Source of the DNA: an uncultured Candidatus Saccharibacteria bacterium
Lineage (GTDB): Bacteria; Patescibacteria; Saccharimonadia; Saccharimonadales; UBA4665
Direction: 5' to 3'
DNA length: 15,600 nt
NCBI GenBank assembly: GCA_903925195.1
Contig: CAIYEO010000055.1
Span: 1-15,600, forward strand
Part shown: positions 1-6,912 of the stretch, in pieces
How positions within the stretch are numbered: the first letter of the stretch is position 1
Layout of the letters: each line of letters begins with the position of its first letter
Translations under genes and position numbers: made by a program
The notes under the pieces: model-generated
Seen by the model: only the letters and a program-made list of their open reading frames with translations
What the model was told of the DNA's origin: nothing
Database searches by the model: none

Positions 1-752
1 CTGGTTACTGATGGTGCAGAAATAATAAGAGGAGTTCTAGCTTCATCAATCAAAATAGAGTCAACCTCATCAACGATAGCATAATGTAGATCTCTTTGTC
101 TTAACTGGTCTGTTTCAATAACCATGTTGTCTCTTAAGTAGTCGAAACCAAATTCATTGTTAGTTCCATAAGTAATGTCTGCTTTGTATGCATCTTGCCT
201 TGAAATTGGTTTCAAATGCTTAAAGCGTTCATCTGAGTGGTCTTTATTAATAAACTCTTTATCAAAGATAAAAGATTCATCGGGAATAATAACTGCAGTT
301 GTAAGTCCCAGAAAATCGTAAACTTGTCCCATCCAGCCAGAATCTCTCTGTGCTAGATAATCATTAACAGTTACTACATGGACACCTTTTTCAGTTAAAG
401 CGTTTAGATAAACTGGTAGAGTGGCCACTAAAGTCTTACCTTCACCGGTCTTCATCTCAGCCACATTACCTTCATGAAGTACCATGCCGCCAATTAGCTG
501 AACATCAAAATGTCTTTGACCAAGAGATCTAGTTGCAGCTTCTCGAACTACAGCAAATGCATCCGGTAAAATGCCGTCAACACTTTCGGTAGCAAGTCGT
601 TTCTTAAGAACATCTGTCTGAGAGCGTAATTCAGTGTCAGTCATTACCTTATACTTATCAGCCAAGGAATCAATAACTGCGACTTTTTTTCTTAGTCTTT
701 TAATAGTTTTGACTTGAGGATCGCCGAGTATCCTTTTTATAACTTTCTTCAC
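1..752 (-). CDS. secA: Preprotein translocase ATPase SecA, N-terminal part (gene runs off the window)
   Basis: SecA is the cytoplasmic motor that pushes unfolded preproteins through the SecYEG channel using ATP. The 250 visible codons cover the start of the DEAD-like motor domain. The Walker A loop GEGKT lies at residues 103-107, within the typical context [11 protein letters not shown]. The Walker B segment [13 protein letters not shown] begins near residue 228, and the text between them ([16 protein letters not shown]) is classic SecA. The start is a GTG at 752-750, preceded by GGAG (760-763) at a 7-base gap; the N-terminus [11 protein letters not shown] fits the family. The remaining roughly 600 residues lie beyond position 1. 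It is the last visible gene of the minus-strand run and is separated from hpf by an 88-base gap that holds a possible promoter of its own. Identity is certain from the motifs. Confidence 0.97.
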   Translation of the reverse strand, partial: MKKVIKRILGDPQVKTIKRLRKKVAVIDSLADKYKVMTDTELRSQTDVLKKRLATESVDGILPDAFAVVREAATRSLGQRHFDVQLIGGMVLHEGNVAEMKTGEGKTLVATLPVYLNALTEKGVHVVTVNDYLAQRDSGWMGQVYDFLGLTTAVIIPDESFIFDKEFINKDHSDERFKHLKPISRQDAYKADITYGTNNEFGFDYLRDNMVIETDQLRQRDLHYAIVDEVDSILIDEARTPLIISAPSVT

Positions 753-776
753 AAAAATACTCCACTAGATTTTTTT

Positions 777-782
777 ATTATA
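777..782 (-). promoter_or_regulatory. Possible -10 box for secA
   Basis: TATAAT on the minus strand, 24 bases before the GTG start of secA, in the 88-base hpf-secA gap. A transcript starting about 7 bases below it would keep the GGAG ribosome site in a short leader. I see no good -35 hexamer at 16-18 bases, so the call rests on the -10 and its position. The same gap contains an AT-only inverted repeat (816-836) just after hpf, without a T-run. Confidence 0.35.
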
Positions 783-840
783 ATATATTGTAACTTGTTA
801 TTAGATAAATTGCGACCTTAAAAATCAAGTTTTAGGATTT

Positions 841-1209
841 TTATATATCCAAGTTTTTTTTATTTTTTATAAGATTCAAGCTGTGTCTTATTTTTGAAAC
901 ACTATGTAGTGACTTATATCGAAGTATTTGATTCTTGAGTTTTGCTTCAACAATATCAATTGCAGCATATATGTTTAATGTAGATTCTTTAGTAACTATA
1001 ATTTCTTTCGGTAATGTCATCTTAACTTCGCATGTTAATCTCTTCTTATCTTTCGCATTGCTTTCCTTCAACCAAACTTCAGCATGCACACTTTCTCTGA
1101 CATGCTTAGACATATACTTATCTAAATTTGATATCTTCTTCTGAACATACTTCATGAGATCATCATCAACTGTTAGGTGGACTCCATTAACGATTAGATT
1201 TTCTATCAT
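841..1209 (-). CDS. hpf: Ribosome hibernation-promoting factor, short form (HPF/RaiA family)
   Basis: 122 residues of the S30AE/HPF family, which binds the small ribosomal subunit in the mRNA and tRNA channel and silences ribosomes in starved or stressed cells. Visible family features are the N-terminal segment NLIVNGVHLTVDDDLMKYV, the middle strand with KKRLTCEVKMTLP, and the helix IYAAIDIVEAKLKNQILRYK. The length corresponds to the single N-terminal domain; the C-terminal dimerisation domain of long HPF is absent, so ribosome pairing by that domain is not expected. Its ATG overlaps the serS stop as ATGA (1206-1209), which suggests translational coupling. A strong GGGAGGAG site (1220-1227) inside the end of serS sits 10 bases upstream. 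Confidence 0.9.
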   Translation of the reverse strand: MIENLIVNGVHLTVDDDLMKYVQKKISNLDKYMSKHVRESVHAEVWLKESNAKDKKRLTCEVKMTLPKEIIVTKESTLNIYAAIDIVEAKLKNQILRYKSLHSVSKIRHSLNLIKNKKNLDI

Positions 1210-2504
1210 AATTCACTAACTCCTCCCATATAATTTTTTAACACTTCAGGAATAATAATTCTACCGTCTCTAGTCTGATAATTTTCCATAATTGCAGCCA
1301 ATATTCTCGAAAAAGCAAAAACTGTTGCATCATTATTATGCACAAACTGAACATCACCTTCTGTTCTTCTGAATCTAGTTTTAGTAGATCTTGCCTGATA
1401 ATCAGTCATATAGTCTGCACTATGCGTTTCTCGATACTTAGACTGTCCTGGAAACCAGACATTAATATCTACACCCTTAGCATTTGGCTTACCAATATCG
1501 GCTGTACATTTTTCCATTACCTCATAAGGTAGTCCAATTTGACCCAAGAGATATTCTTCTATAGCTACTAATAATTTATGTTCATCTAATCCAGTTTCAG
1601 GAGTAGAAAAGACTTCAATTTCTAATTTATCAAATTGATGGAGACGTATGATCCCTTCTGTGTCCTTGCCATATGAACCAGCTTCTCTACGAAATGATGT
1701 AGCATATCCAAGATAACGAATCGGAAGTTCTGCTTCGGGTATAATCTCGTCTTGATACATATTGCATAGACTGTGCTCTGCGCTAGCATTCATCCATAAA
1801 TTATCATCAGCTAATTTATATGTTTCCTCTTCGGCATCTAGTCTAGTTGTAGCCATATAACTTGAAGTATTAATCATAGCTGGGGGCAGAATAGGATTAA
1901 AAGCTTTCGCAACTAAATTTAAATTATTGTTACGAATAATTTCCTCGATCAATTTTTCATCGCTTAACTTATCCATGACCCAATTGATCATCGCAAATTG
2001 CATTCTTACTAGACCACCTTTTAAATAGACAAATCTACTGCCAGCAACTTTAGCTGCTCTCTTTTTGTCTATTAAAGACTCGGCAGAACGAATCTCCCAA
2101 TGATTTAGTGGCTGAAAACCAAAGTCCTTTGATTCGCCAACCTTCTTAATGACTTGATTTTCTTCTTCGCTGGAACCAACTGGTACTCCATCTAATGGCA
2201 TATTAGGAACTAGCTTATGTAGCTTATTAAAATCCTGCCTAAGCTCTGATAAGACCTTCTCTAGCTCTCCAGATTGATCTTTTAGCTGACGTCCATGTTC
2301 AAGCTGACTTTCTGATGGTGGACTATTAGAAAATTGTGATGCTAGATTGTTTCTTTGGTTTTGAATATCATCAAGTTTTGGAATTGTCTCACGGATTTTT
2401 GAATCTATAGTTAGTAATTGATCTAAATCTACAGAATATCCTTTCTGTTGAGATTTAGTCTCGACTAGCTCTTTGTTGTCTCTAATAAACTGTATATCTA
2501 ACAT
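1206..2504 (-). CDS. serS: Seryl-tRNA synthetase
   Basis: 432 residues, a normal length for SerRS, the class II enzyme that charges tRNA-Ser. The N-terminal coiled coil that grips the long variable arm of tRNA-Ser spans about residues 28-100. The catalytic core follows, with motif 2 at about 270-296 (SFRREAGSYGKDTEG, then HQFDKLE) and motif 3 at about 388-410 ending SRILAAIMENYQT (R400). Several core signatures differ from textbook bacterial SerRS: motif 3 reads HNNDATVFAFSR rather than TLNGSGLAVGR, and SADYMTDYQAR replaces the usual SNCxDFQAR. The start at 2504 has no Shine-Dalgarno sequence but has TATAAT 11 bases upstream. The stop TGA is followed in frame by TAG, giving tandem stops, and overlaps hpf by 4 bases. 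Confidence 0.96.
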   Translation of the reverse strand: MLDIQFIRDNKELVETKSQQKGYSVDLDQLLTIDSKIRETIPKLDDIQNQRNNLASQFSNSPPSESQLEHGRQLKDQSGELEKVLSELRQDFNKLHKLVPNMPLDGVPVGSSEEENQVIKKVGESKDFGFQPLNHWEIRSAESLIDKKRAAKVAGSRFVYLKGGLVRMQFAMINWVMDKLSDEKLIEEIIRNNNLNLVAKAFNPILPPAMINTSSYMATTRLDAEEETYKLADDNLWMNASAEHSLCNMYQDEIIPEAELPIRYLGYATSFRREAGSYGKDTEGIIRLHQFDKLEIEVFSTPETGLDEHKLLVAIEEYLLGQIGLPYEVMEKCTADIGKPNAKGVDINVWFPGQSKYRETHSADYMTDYQARSTKTRFRRTEGDVQFVHNNDATVFAFSRILAAIMENYQTRDGRIIIPEVLKNYMGGVSEL

Positions 2505-2515
2505 GGCTATTTATA

Positions 2516-2521
2516 ATTATA
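2516..2521 (-). promoter_or_regulatory. -10 box close to the serS start
   Basis: TATAAT directly after the stop codon of the nuclease gene and 11 bases before the serS ATG. Transcription from it would give a leader of only about 4 bases, in keeping with the absence of a Shine-Dalgarno sequence. No clear -35 box is seen. Confidence 0.4.
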
Positions 2522-3310
2522 CTATTTAACTGACTTTTTTTTATTGTTTCTTAAATAATCTATTGTTAGCTCTGTTCTAGCTCTTGCATATGCACAATAT
2601 TGACAGTCATTTCCAGAATCTGGCATTTCCTCTTGCTCTAAACAAGCCTTCAGTTTTTTTATTGTAGGTTCTATCCATTTATCACTTCCATCATATTCAA
2701 TAATCTTTGTTCTAAATTCAACTTTATTAAAAAAACCATCCAAATCTAAACGTCCGTTAGTATATACAAAAAATCCTTTGTCGCTAACTTTGAAATCATT
2801 TTTTCTAAGTAACCATTGATAAACTTCCATCTGTCTTTTGTAAGATATCTGCCATGGAGCATCTAAGCTAACTTCACTTTTTTTAGCAGTTGCCTTATAG
2901 TCGACAACCATTAGTTCATTTTTTGGGTTAACCCATACATCATCTATGGCTCCAAAAATTAAAAGATTAGTCTCGGGATCTAGGTACTGGACACCAAAAA
3001 AGTTTTCTCTCCAATTATCCAAATCATTGTGCGCAAAAGGAATAGCATCAATCTTATATTCAATCATCATTGGATGAGGTTCCTTGAGGGATCTATATTT
3101 ATCAAACTCTTTCTTAAAAAGTTCATCGACTGCTTTATTGATTTGAAAAGGAGGCGTATCAGGACGACTAATTTTAAGCCGTCTATCTATCCAAAAACAT
3201 CGAGGACAATTTACAAAATCCTCTATTTTTGAACGGCTAACTTTATAAGGTTGCTTTTGTCCTGGTTTATACGGTGCAGTTCTATATCGTTTATAACTAA
3301 AATTTGCCAT
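2522..3310 (-). CDS. PD-(D/E)XK superfamily nuclease with two CxxC pairs (Cas4/RecB-like)
   Basis: 262 residues resembling the RecB/Cas4-type PD-(D/E)XK nuclease family (PDDEXK_1-like). The catalytic core is visible as FGAIDDVWV (D123 or D124), VVDYKAT (D137, K139) and a downstream helix QMEVYQWLL, which matches the family order D...DxK...QxxxY. Four cysteines frame the core: C35 and C38 in NCPRCFW, and C236 and C239 in DCQYCAY. This layout is reminiscent of the iron-sulfur cluster that staples the ends of Cas4, AddB and Dna2 nucleases. There is no helicase domain and no cas gene nearby, so a CRISPR role is not supported; a housekeeping DNA repair or recombination role is an inference. ATG at 3310 lacks a Shine-Dalgarno sequence but sits 7 bases below an extended -10 box. 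The exact substrate is unknown. Confidence 0.8.
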   Translation of the reverse strand: MANFSYKRYRTAPYKPGQKQPYKVSRSKIEDFVNCPRCFWIDRRLKISRPDTPPFQINKAVDELFKKEFDKYRSLKEPHPMMIEYKIDAIPFAHNDLDNWRENFFGVQYLDPETNLLIFGAIDDVWVNPKNELMVVDYKATAKKSEVSLDAPWQISYKRQMEVYQWLLRKNDFKVSDKGFFVYTNGRLDLDGFFNKVEFRTKIIEYDGSDKWIEPTIKKLKACLEQEEMPDSGNDCQYCAYARARTELTIDYLRNNKKKSVK

Positions 3311-3317
3311 AAATTCA

Positions 3318-3333
3318 ATTATAACAGTTTAGC
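3318..3333 (-). promoter_or_regulatory. Extended -10 promoter element of the nuclease gene
   Basis: TATAAT (3318-3323) preceded by TGT, a good extended -10 (TGnTATAAT), ending 7 bases before the nuclease ATG. It overlaps the end of the HAD gene. The 16 bases GCTAAACTGTTATAAT match the uppS promoter at 15 of 16 positions. Confidence 0.6.
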
Positions 3334-3949
3334 TGAGGATAATTTTTAAAATATCGCTAGGATTATCTACTAAAAAGTCTGGATTATACTTGGATAGTAT
3401 TTTTTTGCCATTAAAGCCATAACTAACTGCTATAACTTTAATGCCTGCTTTTTTGGCTGCTTTAATATCTCTCACTTCATCACCAATATAGTATGTGTCA
3501 TCAGCATTTAAATTGTTAGTTGCGATTATTTTTGAAATAACCTTGGCTTTACTAAGTAATCCTACGTTGCCATATATTCTCGTAAAGTTATCTCTGAGAT
3601 TATGAATTTTAAGATATTTTTTTATATTAGAAGGACTATTACTACTTGCAATAAATAAATTAGTTTTACTGTTTTTTAATTCTATAATAGTTTTATCTAT
3701 TCCTGGGATCATTTTTATTTGTCCAAGTTTTTTATTCATTTCGTGCTTTCCTCTGACAATCAAAAGAGGTAGTTTCCATGGTCTTATTCTCAGTTCTTCA
3801 GCAACCTTAATTAGACTCTCTTCTCTCAGCTTATTACGTTCAGCTTGAGTGATATGTCTTGTCTTTGGATACCAACGCTCATACATCTCAATTATAAAAT
3901 CAAGACTATCTACTATCGTCCCATCAAAATCAAAAATTACATTTTTCAT
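3329..3949 (-). CDS. HAD-superfamily phosphatase, phosphoglycolate phosphatase-like
   Basis: 206 residues from the ATG at 3949. The N-terminus MKNVIFDFDGTIVDS carries HAD motif I, with nucleophile D7 and acid D9 counted from this start. The substrate-facing helical cap follows, then motif II in LFIASSNS, a lysine in SKAKVISKII and motif IV as GDEVRDIKAAKKAG. These place it among Gph/YqaB-like small-molecule phosphatases; the substrate cannot be read from sequence. A longer frame opens at 3991, but the start at 3949 is preferred: AAGGA overlaps the heliorhodopsin stop 6 bases upstream, the DFDGT motif then sits at its usual place, and the extension would run into the heliorhodopsin gene. The gene begins 8 bases after that stop, so the two are probably cotranscribed. 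Confidence 0.88.
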   Translation of the reverse strand: MKNVIFDFDGTIVDSLDFIIEMYERWYPKTRHITQAERNKLREESLIKVAEELRIRPWKLPLLIVRGKHEMNKKLGQIKMIPGIDKTIIELKNSKTNLFIASSNSPSNIKKYLKIHNLRDNFTRIYGNVGLLSKAKVISKIIATNNLNADDTYYIGDEVRDIKAAKKAGIKVIAVSYGFNGKKILSKYNPDFLVDNPSDILKIILS

Positions 3950-3957
3950 CAATATCC

Positions 3958-4761
3958 TTATGGACGAAGAATGCCGAAGAATACTTGCCAAGCCAATAAG
4001 GTTTTAGCGACTAGGCTCAAAATCATATATATCTTTTCGCCAAATAGGTAATTTTTCCATAGCCCAATTTTTTTGTATTGTAAGTACATATTTACAGCAA
4101 AACAATTAAAGCTAATGAAGATTGTTACATATATGAAGTAAACGAATGTTGGGATTCCGCCACCACCATAAAGACCAACTCCTATTGTATAGATTGCAAA
4201 TACAATCCATGGAATGATTCCAGAGATACAACCAATTACATAACTAATCCAATTTGTGCTTTTTGTAGTTTGGTTGTGAATTTCCATCACTAGACCTAGT
4301 AGATTCATTACAAGAATTAAAGTAAAGATCATTATTAGACTAGACAGATCAGTGATGCCTGTTAGGAAACTAACAGCTATCATCATCGTGCTTGCACTAA
4401 ATGAATATTCAAACCATCTAAACTTATTTATTCCTTTTTTGAGATCTGATTCATATTGATGTCGGTATCTTGTTGCTACTAGAATATGTGCGATTGCCGA
4501 CATAAAGAAGAATGCAGCTATCAAGTAAGACATTCTCAAATCGAAAAGGCTTCTTTGAGCAGTTACAAGTACTGGATGTTTAGCGGTAGATAGTAAAGGG
4601 TTAAGAGTCAAGAAATTAGTAGTTATCGGAAATGCCCTGCTGCTACTAATGATTAAGATTACTAGTCCGAAAAATCCGTGTATTCCTGCAAGCCACTTAT
4701 TCCAAACGTTAAGCTCGGATAAAGTTATCTTCGGACTAAAAATTTTATTTATAATATTCAC
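3958..4761 (-). CDS. Heliorhodopsin
   Basis: 267 residues with seven hydrophobic segments at roughly 22-42, 74-97, 113-135, 138-161, 170-195, 203-228 and 240-264. Heliorhodopsins are retinal-binding light sensors or enzymes-in-waiting that lie in the membrane inverted relative to type-1 rhodopsins and pump no ions in the cases studied. Diagnostic features are the helix-7 segment SLVAKTLLAWQVF with K253, the expected Schiff-base lysine; helix 3 RWFEYSFSAS with E118, at the counterion position; H28 and H92, near the two conserved buried histidines; and a long loop (about 43-72) after helix 1. The start is GTG (4761-4759): an in-frame TAA lies four codons upstream and the next methionine is M77. 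There is no ribosome-binding site; a -10 box ends 8 bases upstream. No retinal or carotenoid synthesis gene is in the window. Confidence 0.93.
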   Translation of the reverse strand: MNIINKIFSPKITLSELNVWNKWLAGIHGFFGLVILIISSSRAFPITTNFLTLNPLLSTAKHPVLVTAQRSLFDLRMSYLIAAFFFMSAIAHILVATRYRHQYESDLKKGINKFRWFEYSFSASTMMIAVSFLTGITDLSSLIMIFTLILVMNLLGLVMEIHNQTTKSTNWISYVIGCISGIIPWIVFAIYTIGVGLYGGGGIPTFVYFIYVTIFISFNCFAVNMYLQYKKIGLWKNYLFGEKIYMILSLVAKTLLAWQVFFGILRP

Positions 4762-4769
4762 TGGTTTTA

Positions 4770-4797
4770 ATTATAGCAAGTTAGATTATCTAATCAA
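4770..4797 (-). promoter_or_regulatory. Heliorhodopsin promoter with overlapping palindrome
   Basis: On the minus strand: -35 TTGATT (4792-4797), 16-base spacer, -10 TATAAT (4770-4775) preceded by TGC, making an extended -10. The -10 ends 8 bases before the GTG start, so the transcript should be leaderless or nearly so. A 13-base palindrome, TTAGAT-A-ATCTAA (4781-4793), overlaps the -35 and fills most of the spacer; it could be a repressor site, which is an inference. Confidence 0.7.
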
Positions 4798-4821
4798 CTA
4801 TTCTGCCCTTTCAAAGTATTA

Positions 4822-6354
4822 TTAGTCTTTTTTTGGAATCTTATCTTTCTTAAATAGCTCTGGGTATATTGTTTTTGTAGTTTTATCATCTTCTGATCTT
4901 AACTGTGGGAACGGAACGCCTTCCCTAGCTGAAACTCCTTCTAATACCCAAAAGACTCTTTCTGAGAAACCGTAACCACAAGTTGGAGGCATGCCATATT
5001 CTAACATTTCTACAAAATCCATATCGAGCATCATGGCCTCACTATCACCTGCTTGTCGCATGTCCTGCTGGTCTTTAAAGCGATTCAACTGGTCAATTGG
5101 GTCATTGAGCTCACTCCAACCATTACCAAGCTCAGTGCCTGCGATAATTGGCTGAAACCTTTCGACTGTATTTGGACGATTTGGATCAACTTTTGCTAGA
5201 GGGCTTATTATTAATGGAGTGTTAATAAGCCAGGCTGGGCCAGCAATTGTTTTTCTAAGGTTCTTCCAGAGCTTGTCTATGCCTCTTGCTATGTTATCGT
5301 TTTTTTCAACTTCTAACTTATTATCTGCTAATGCTTTTTGAACATCTTCTAGACTACAATTAAAAACATCTATGTTGTATCGATTTTTTATCTGTTCACC
5401 ATAATCAATTTTTTCCCACTCTTTCGATAAATCAAATTCGAAACCGCGAATGCTAAAAGTTAATGTTCCGAAAGTTTTTTGAACTACATCTCGGTACATA
5501 TTTGTCATGAATTCCATTCCATTTTGCCAATCAGCATAGGCCCAATACCATTCCATGGCAACATGTTCAGGTAAATGTTCTTCAGTATAATTTTCATTAC
5601 GAAACCTAGGACCAATATCGAAAACTTTTTCATAGCCACCACCGATTAATCTTTTTAAAGGTAGTTCATGGCTAATCCTGAGATAAAAGTCTTGATCAAG
5701 CGCATCCATATGAGTAACAAAAGGATTGGCATCTGCGCCACCAGTTGTGTGTTCTAGGACTGGAACATTAATTTCTAAAAAATCGTTTTTAGTTAAGTAG
5801 TCTCTGGTATTTTGCCAAAACTTACTGCGTCGAACAAACCTATCATGAACTTGTTGGTTAACATTCATGTCTACGTATCTACGCCTTAATCGCTCTTCTT
5901 TGTTACTAAACCCGTCCCAAGAAGTTGGCATAGGCCTTAAGCTCTTAGTTAATAGTCTAAGTTTAGTAACAGCTAGAGAGATTTCGCCAGTCTTGGTTTT
6001 AATTATTGATCCGGATACTTCTATAAAATCACCAATATCAAGTAGATTTAACTCATTGAAATTAAGTTCACTGTTTGCGTAATTTGCATCCTTAACATTC
6101 TCGGCTTGTAAGAATAACTGAATAGAACCTGAATCATCCTTTATGACTAAGAATGCAATCTTACCAATTTTCCTAATATTTATGATTCTACCGTCTAATG
6201 TTGCTTCACTATTTTCTAACTTATCAAAGTCATTCTTAACAGCTCCAGTTTTTATAGTTCTAGAAGAGTGAGCTGGGTAAGGATTGACTCCTAGCTTATC
6301 CAACTCACTTAATTTACGAAGTCTTTCATTTCTTAGTTCTAATAATGTAGCCAT
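4822..6354 (-). CDS. lysS: Lysyl-tRNA synthetase, class II
   Basis: 510 residues, as expected for class II LysRS. An N-terminal OB-fold that reads the tRNA-Lys anticodon spans about 51-138. The catalytic domain follows with FYLRISHELPLKRLIGGG (223-240), motif 2 PRFRNENYTEEH (249-260, R250 and E253) and motif 3 GYGFSERVFWVLEG (460-473). Motif 3 differs from the usual GLGIGIDRLVML, with SER in place of IDR, and the substrate loop reads ANPFVTHMDALD instead of ARPFxTHHNALD. The remainder of the layout is clearly LysRS rather than AspRS or AsnRS. There is no Shine-Dalgarno sequence before the ATG at 6354; TACAAT lies 9 bases upstream. It ends 60 bases before the heliorhodopsin gene with no terminator between, so read-through into that gene is possible. 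Confidence 0.94.
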   Translation of the reverse strand: MATLLELRNERLRKLSELDKLGVNPYPAHSSRTIKTGAVKNDFDKLENSEATLDGRIINIRKIGKIAFLVIKDDSGSIQLFLQAENVKDANYANSELNFNELNLLDIGDFIEVSGSIIKTKTGEISLAVTKLRLLTKSLRPMPTSWDGFSNKEERLRRRYVDMNVNQQVHDRFVRRSKFWQNTRDYLTKNDFLEINVPVLEHTTGGADANPFVTHMDALDQDFYLRISHELPLKRLIGGGYEKVFDIGPRFRNENYTEEHLPEHVAMEWYWAYADWQNGMEFMTNMYRDVVQKTFGTLTFSIRGFEFDLSKEWEKIDYGEQIKNRYNIDVFNCSLEDVQKALADNKLEVEKNDNIARGIDKLWKNLRKTIAGPAWLINTPLIISPLAKVDPNRPNTVERFQPIIAGTELGNGWSELNDPIDQLNRFKDQQDMRQAGDSEAMMLDMDFVEMLEYGMPPTCGYGFSERVFWVLEGVSAREGVPFPQLRSEDDKTTKTIYPELFKKDKIPKKD

Positions 6355-6363
6355 ATTAATCTA

Positions 6364-6369
6364 ATTGTA
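6364..6369 (-). promoter_or_regulatory. -10 box close to the lysS start
   Basis: TACAAT, 9 bases before the lysS ATG, in the 35-base greA-lysS gap. No Shine-Dalgarno sequence lies between it and the start, and there is no TGn extension. The -35 region is poor (TAGTTA at 17 bases). The call rests mainly on the repeated layout seen at other starts in the window. Confidence 0.4.
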
Positions 6370-6389
6370 GCTAATTAGTAATTAATTAA

Positions 6390-6851
6390 CTAGGAAATAT
6401 TAACTATTTTAAATGTAGTAGATTCAGAAGGAGTAGATATTTCTATTTCATCGCCTTCTTTTTTGCCAATTATAATCTGTCCGATTGGTGATTCATCAGA
6501 AATTTTTCCGTTTAATGGGTCAGCTTCAACTGTACCTACAACCTGGAATTCCTTAGTCTTGCCATCATTACTTTTTAGCTTAACCACTGAACCCAATCCA
6601 ACATTACTATTATTTTTTGGTGCAACTATTAGTTTTAAATTCTGTAAAATATTATCAATTTCAGAGATTCTGTTCTCGTTTCTTTCCTGTTCTTGTCTAG
6701 CTACTGTATATTCTGCGTTTTCAGACAAATCTCCAAACTCTCTTGCAGTCTTAATCCTGTCTGATACGGCTTTTCGCTGTGAAATTAAATCTTTAACTTC
6801 TGTCTTAAGTTCATCAACCCCTGTTTTTGTCATACTGAATGTTTTCTTCAT
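6390..6851 (-). CDS. greA: Transcription elongation factor GreA
   Basis: 153 residues, a usual GreA length. GreA enters the secondary channel of backtracked RNA polymerase and triggers cleavage of the misaligned transcript end. The N-terminal coiled coil covers about 10-75, with the acidic tip in GDLSENAEY (40-48), where D41 and E44 are the residues that hold the catalytic metal. The C-terminal FKBP-like domain ends with the signature SPIGQIIIGKKEGDEIEI (about 121-138). The ATG at 6851 is preceded by a strong AAGGAGAT site, so the start is secure. A TATAAT (6907-6912) abuts the proS stop about 55 bases upstream and could give it a separate transcript. Confidence 0.96.
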   Translation of the reverse strand: MKKTFSMTKTGVDELKTEVKDLISQRKAVSDRIKTAREFGDLSENAEYTVARQEQERNENRISEIDNILQNLKLIVAPKNNSNVGLGSVVKLKSNDGKTKEFQVVGTVEADPLNGKISDESPIGQIIIGKKEGDEIEISTPSESTTFKIVNIS

Positions 6852-6906
6852 GGTATCTCCTTTATTATTTATCTGAATAAATGTCTGCTAATTGTCCTGA
6901 ATACGA

Positions 6907-6912
6907 ATTATA
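6907..6912 (-). promoter_or_regulatory. Possible -10 box for greA
   Basis: TATAAT immediately downstream of the proS stop codon. It would yield a leader of about 48 bases containing the AAGGAGAT site. No convincing -35 hexamer is visible; in such AT-rich DNA a chance match is possible. Confidence 0.3.

Noticed and set aside
816..836. Inverted repeat CCTTAAAA...TTTTAGG after hpf as a terminator
   Set aside because: Weak AT stem with an unpaired base and no T-run downstream on the minus strand.
2522..3310. Cas4 of a CRISPR-Cas system
   Set aside because: No repeats, spacers or other cas genes in the window, and the cysteine spacing differs from Cas4.
3950..3991. Upstream extension of the HAD phosphatase to the ATG at 3991
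   Set aside because: It runs through the end of the heliorhodopsin gene, pushes the DFDGT motif away from the N-terminus, and a good AAGGA site serves the ATG at 3949.
6463..6876. Open frame antisense to greA, and similar long antisense frames over rseP, tsf-rpsB, uppS and serS
   Set aside because: Each is a shadow of a well-supported gene on the other strand, with no family resemblance and no ribosome site of note.
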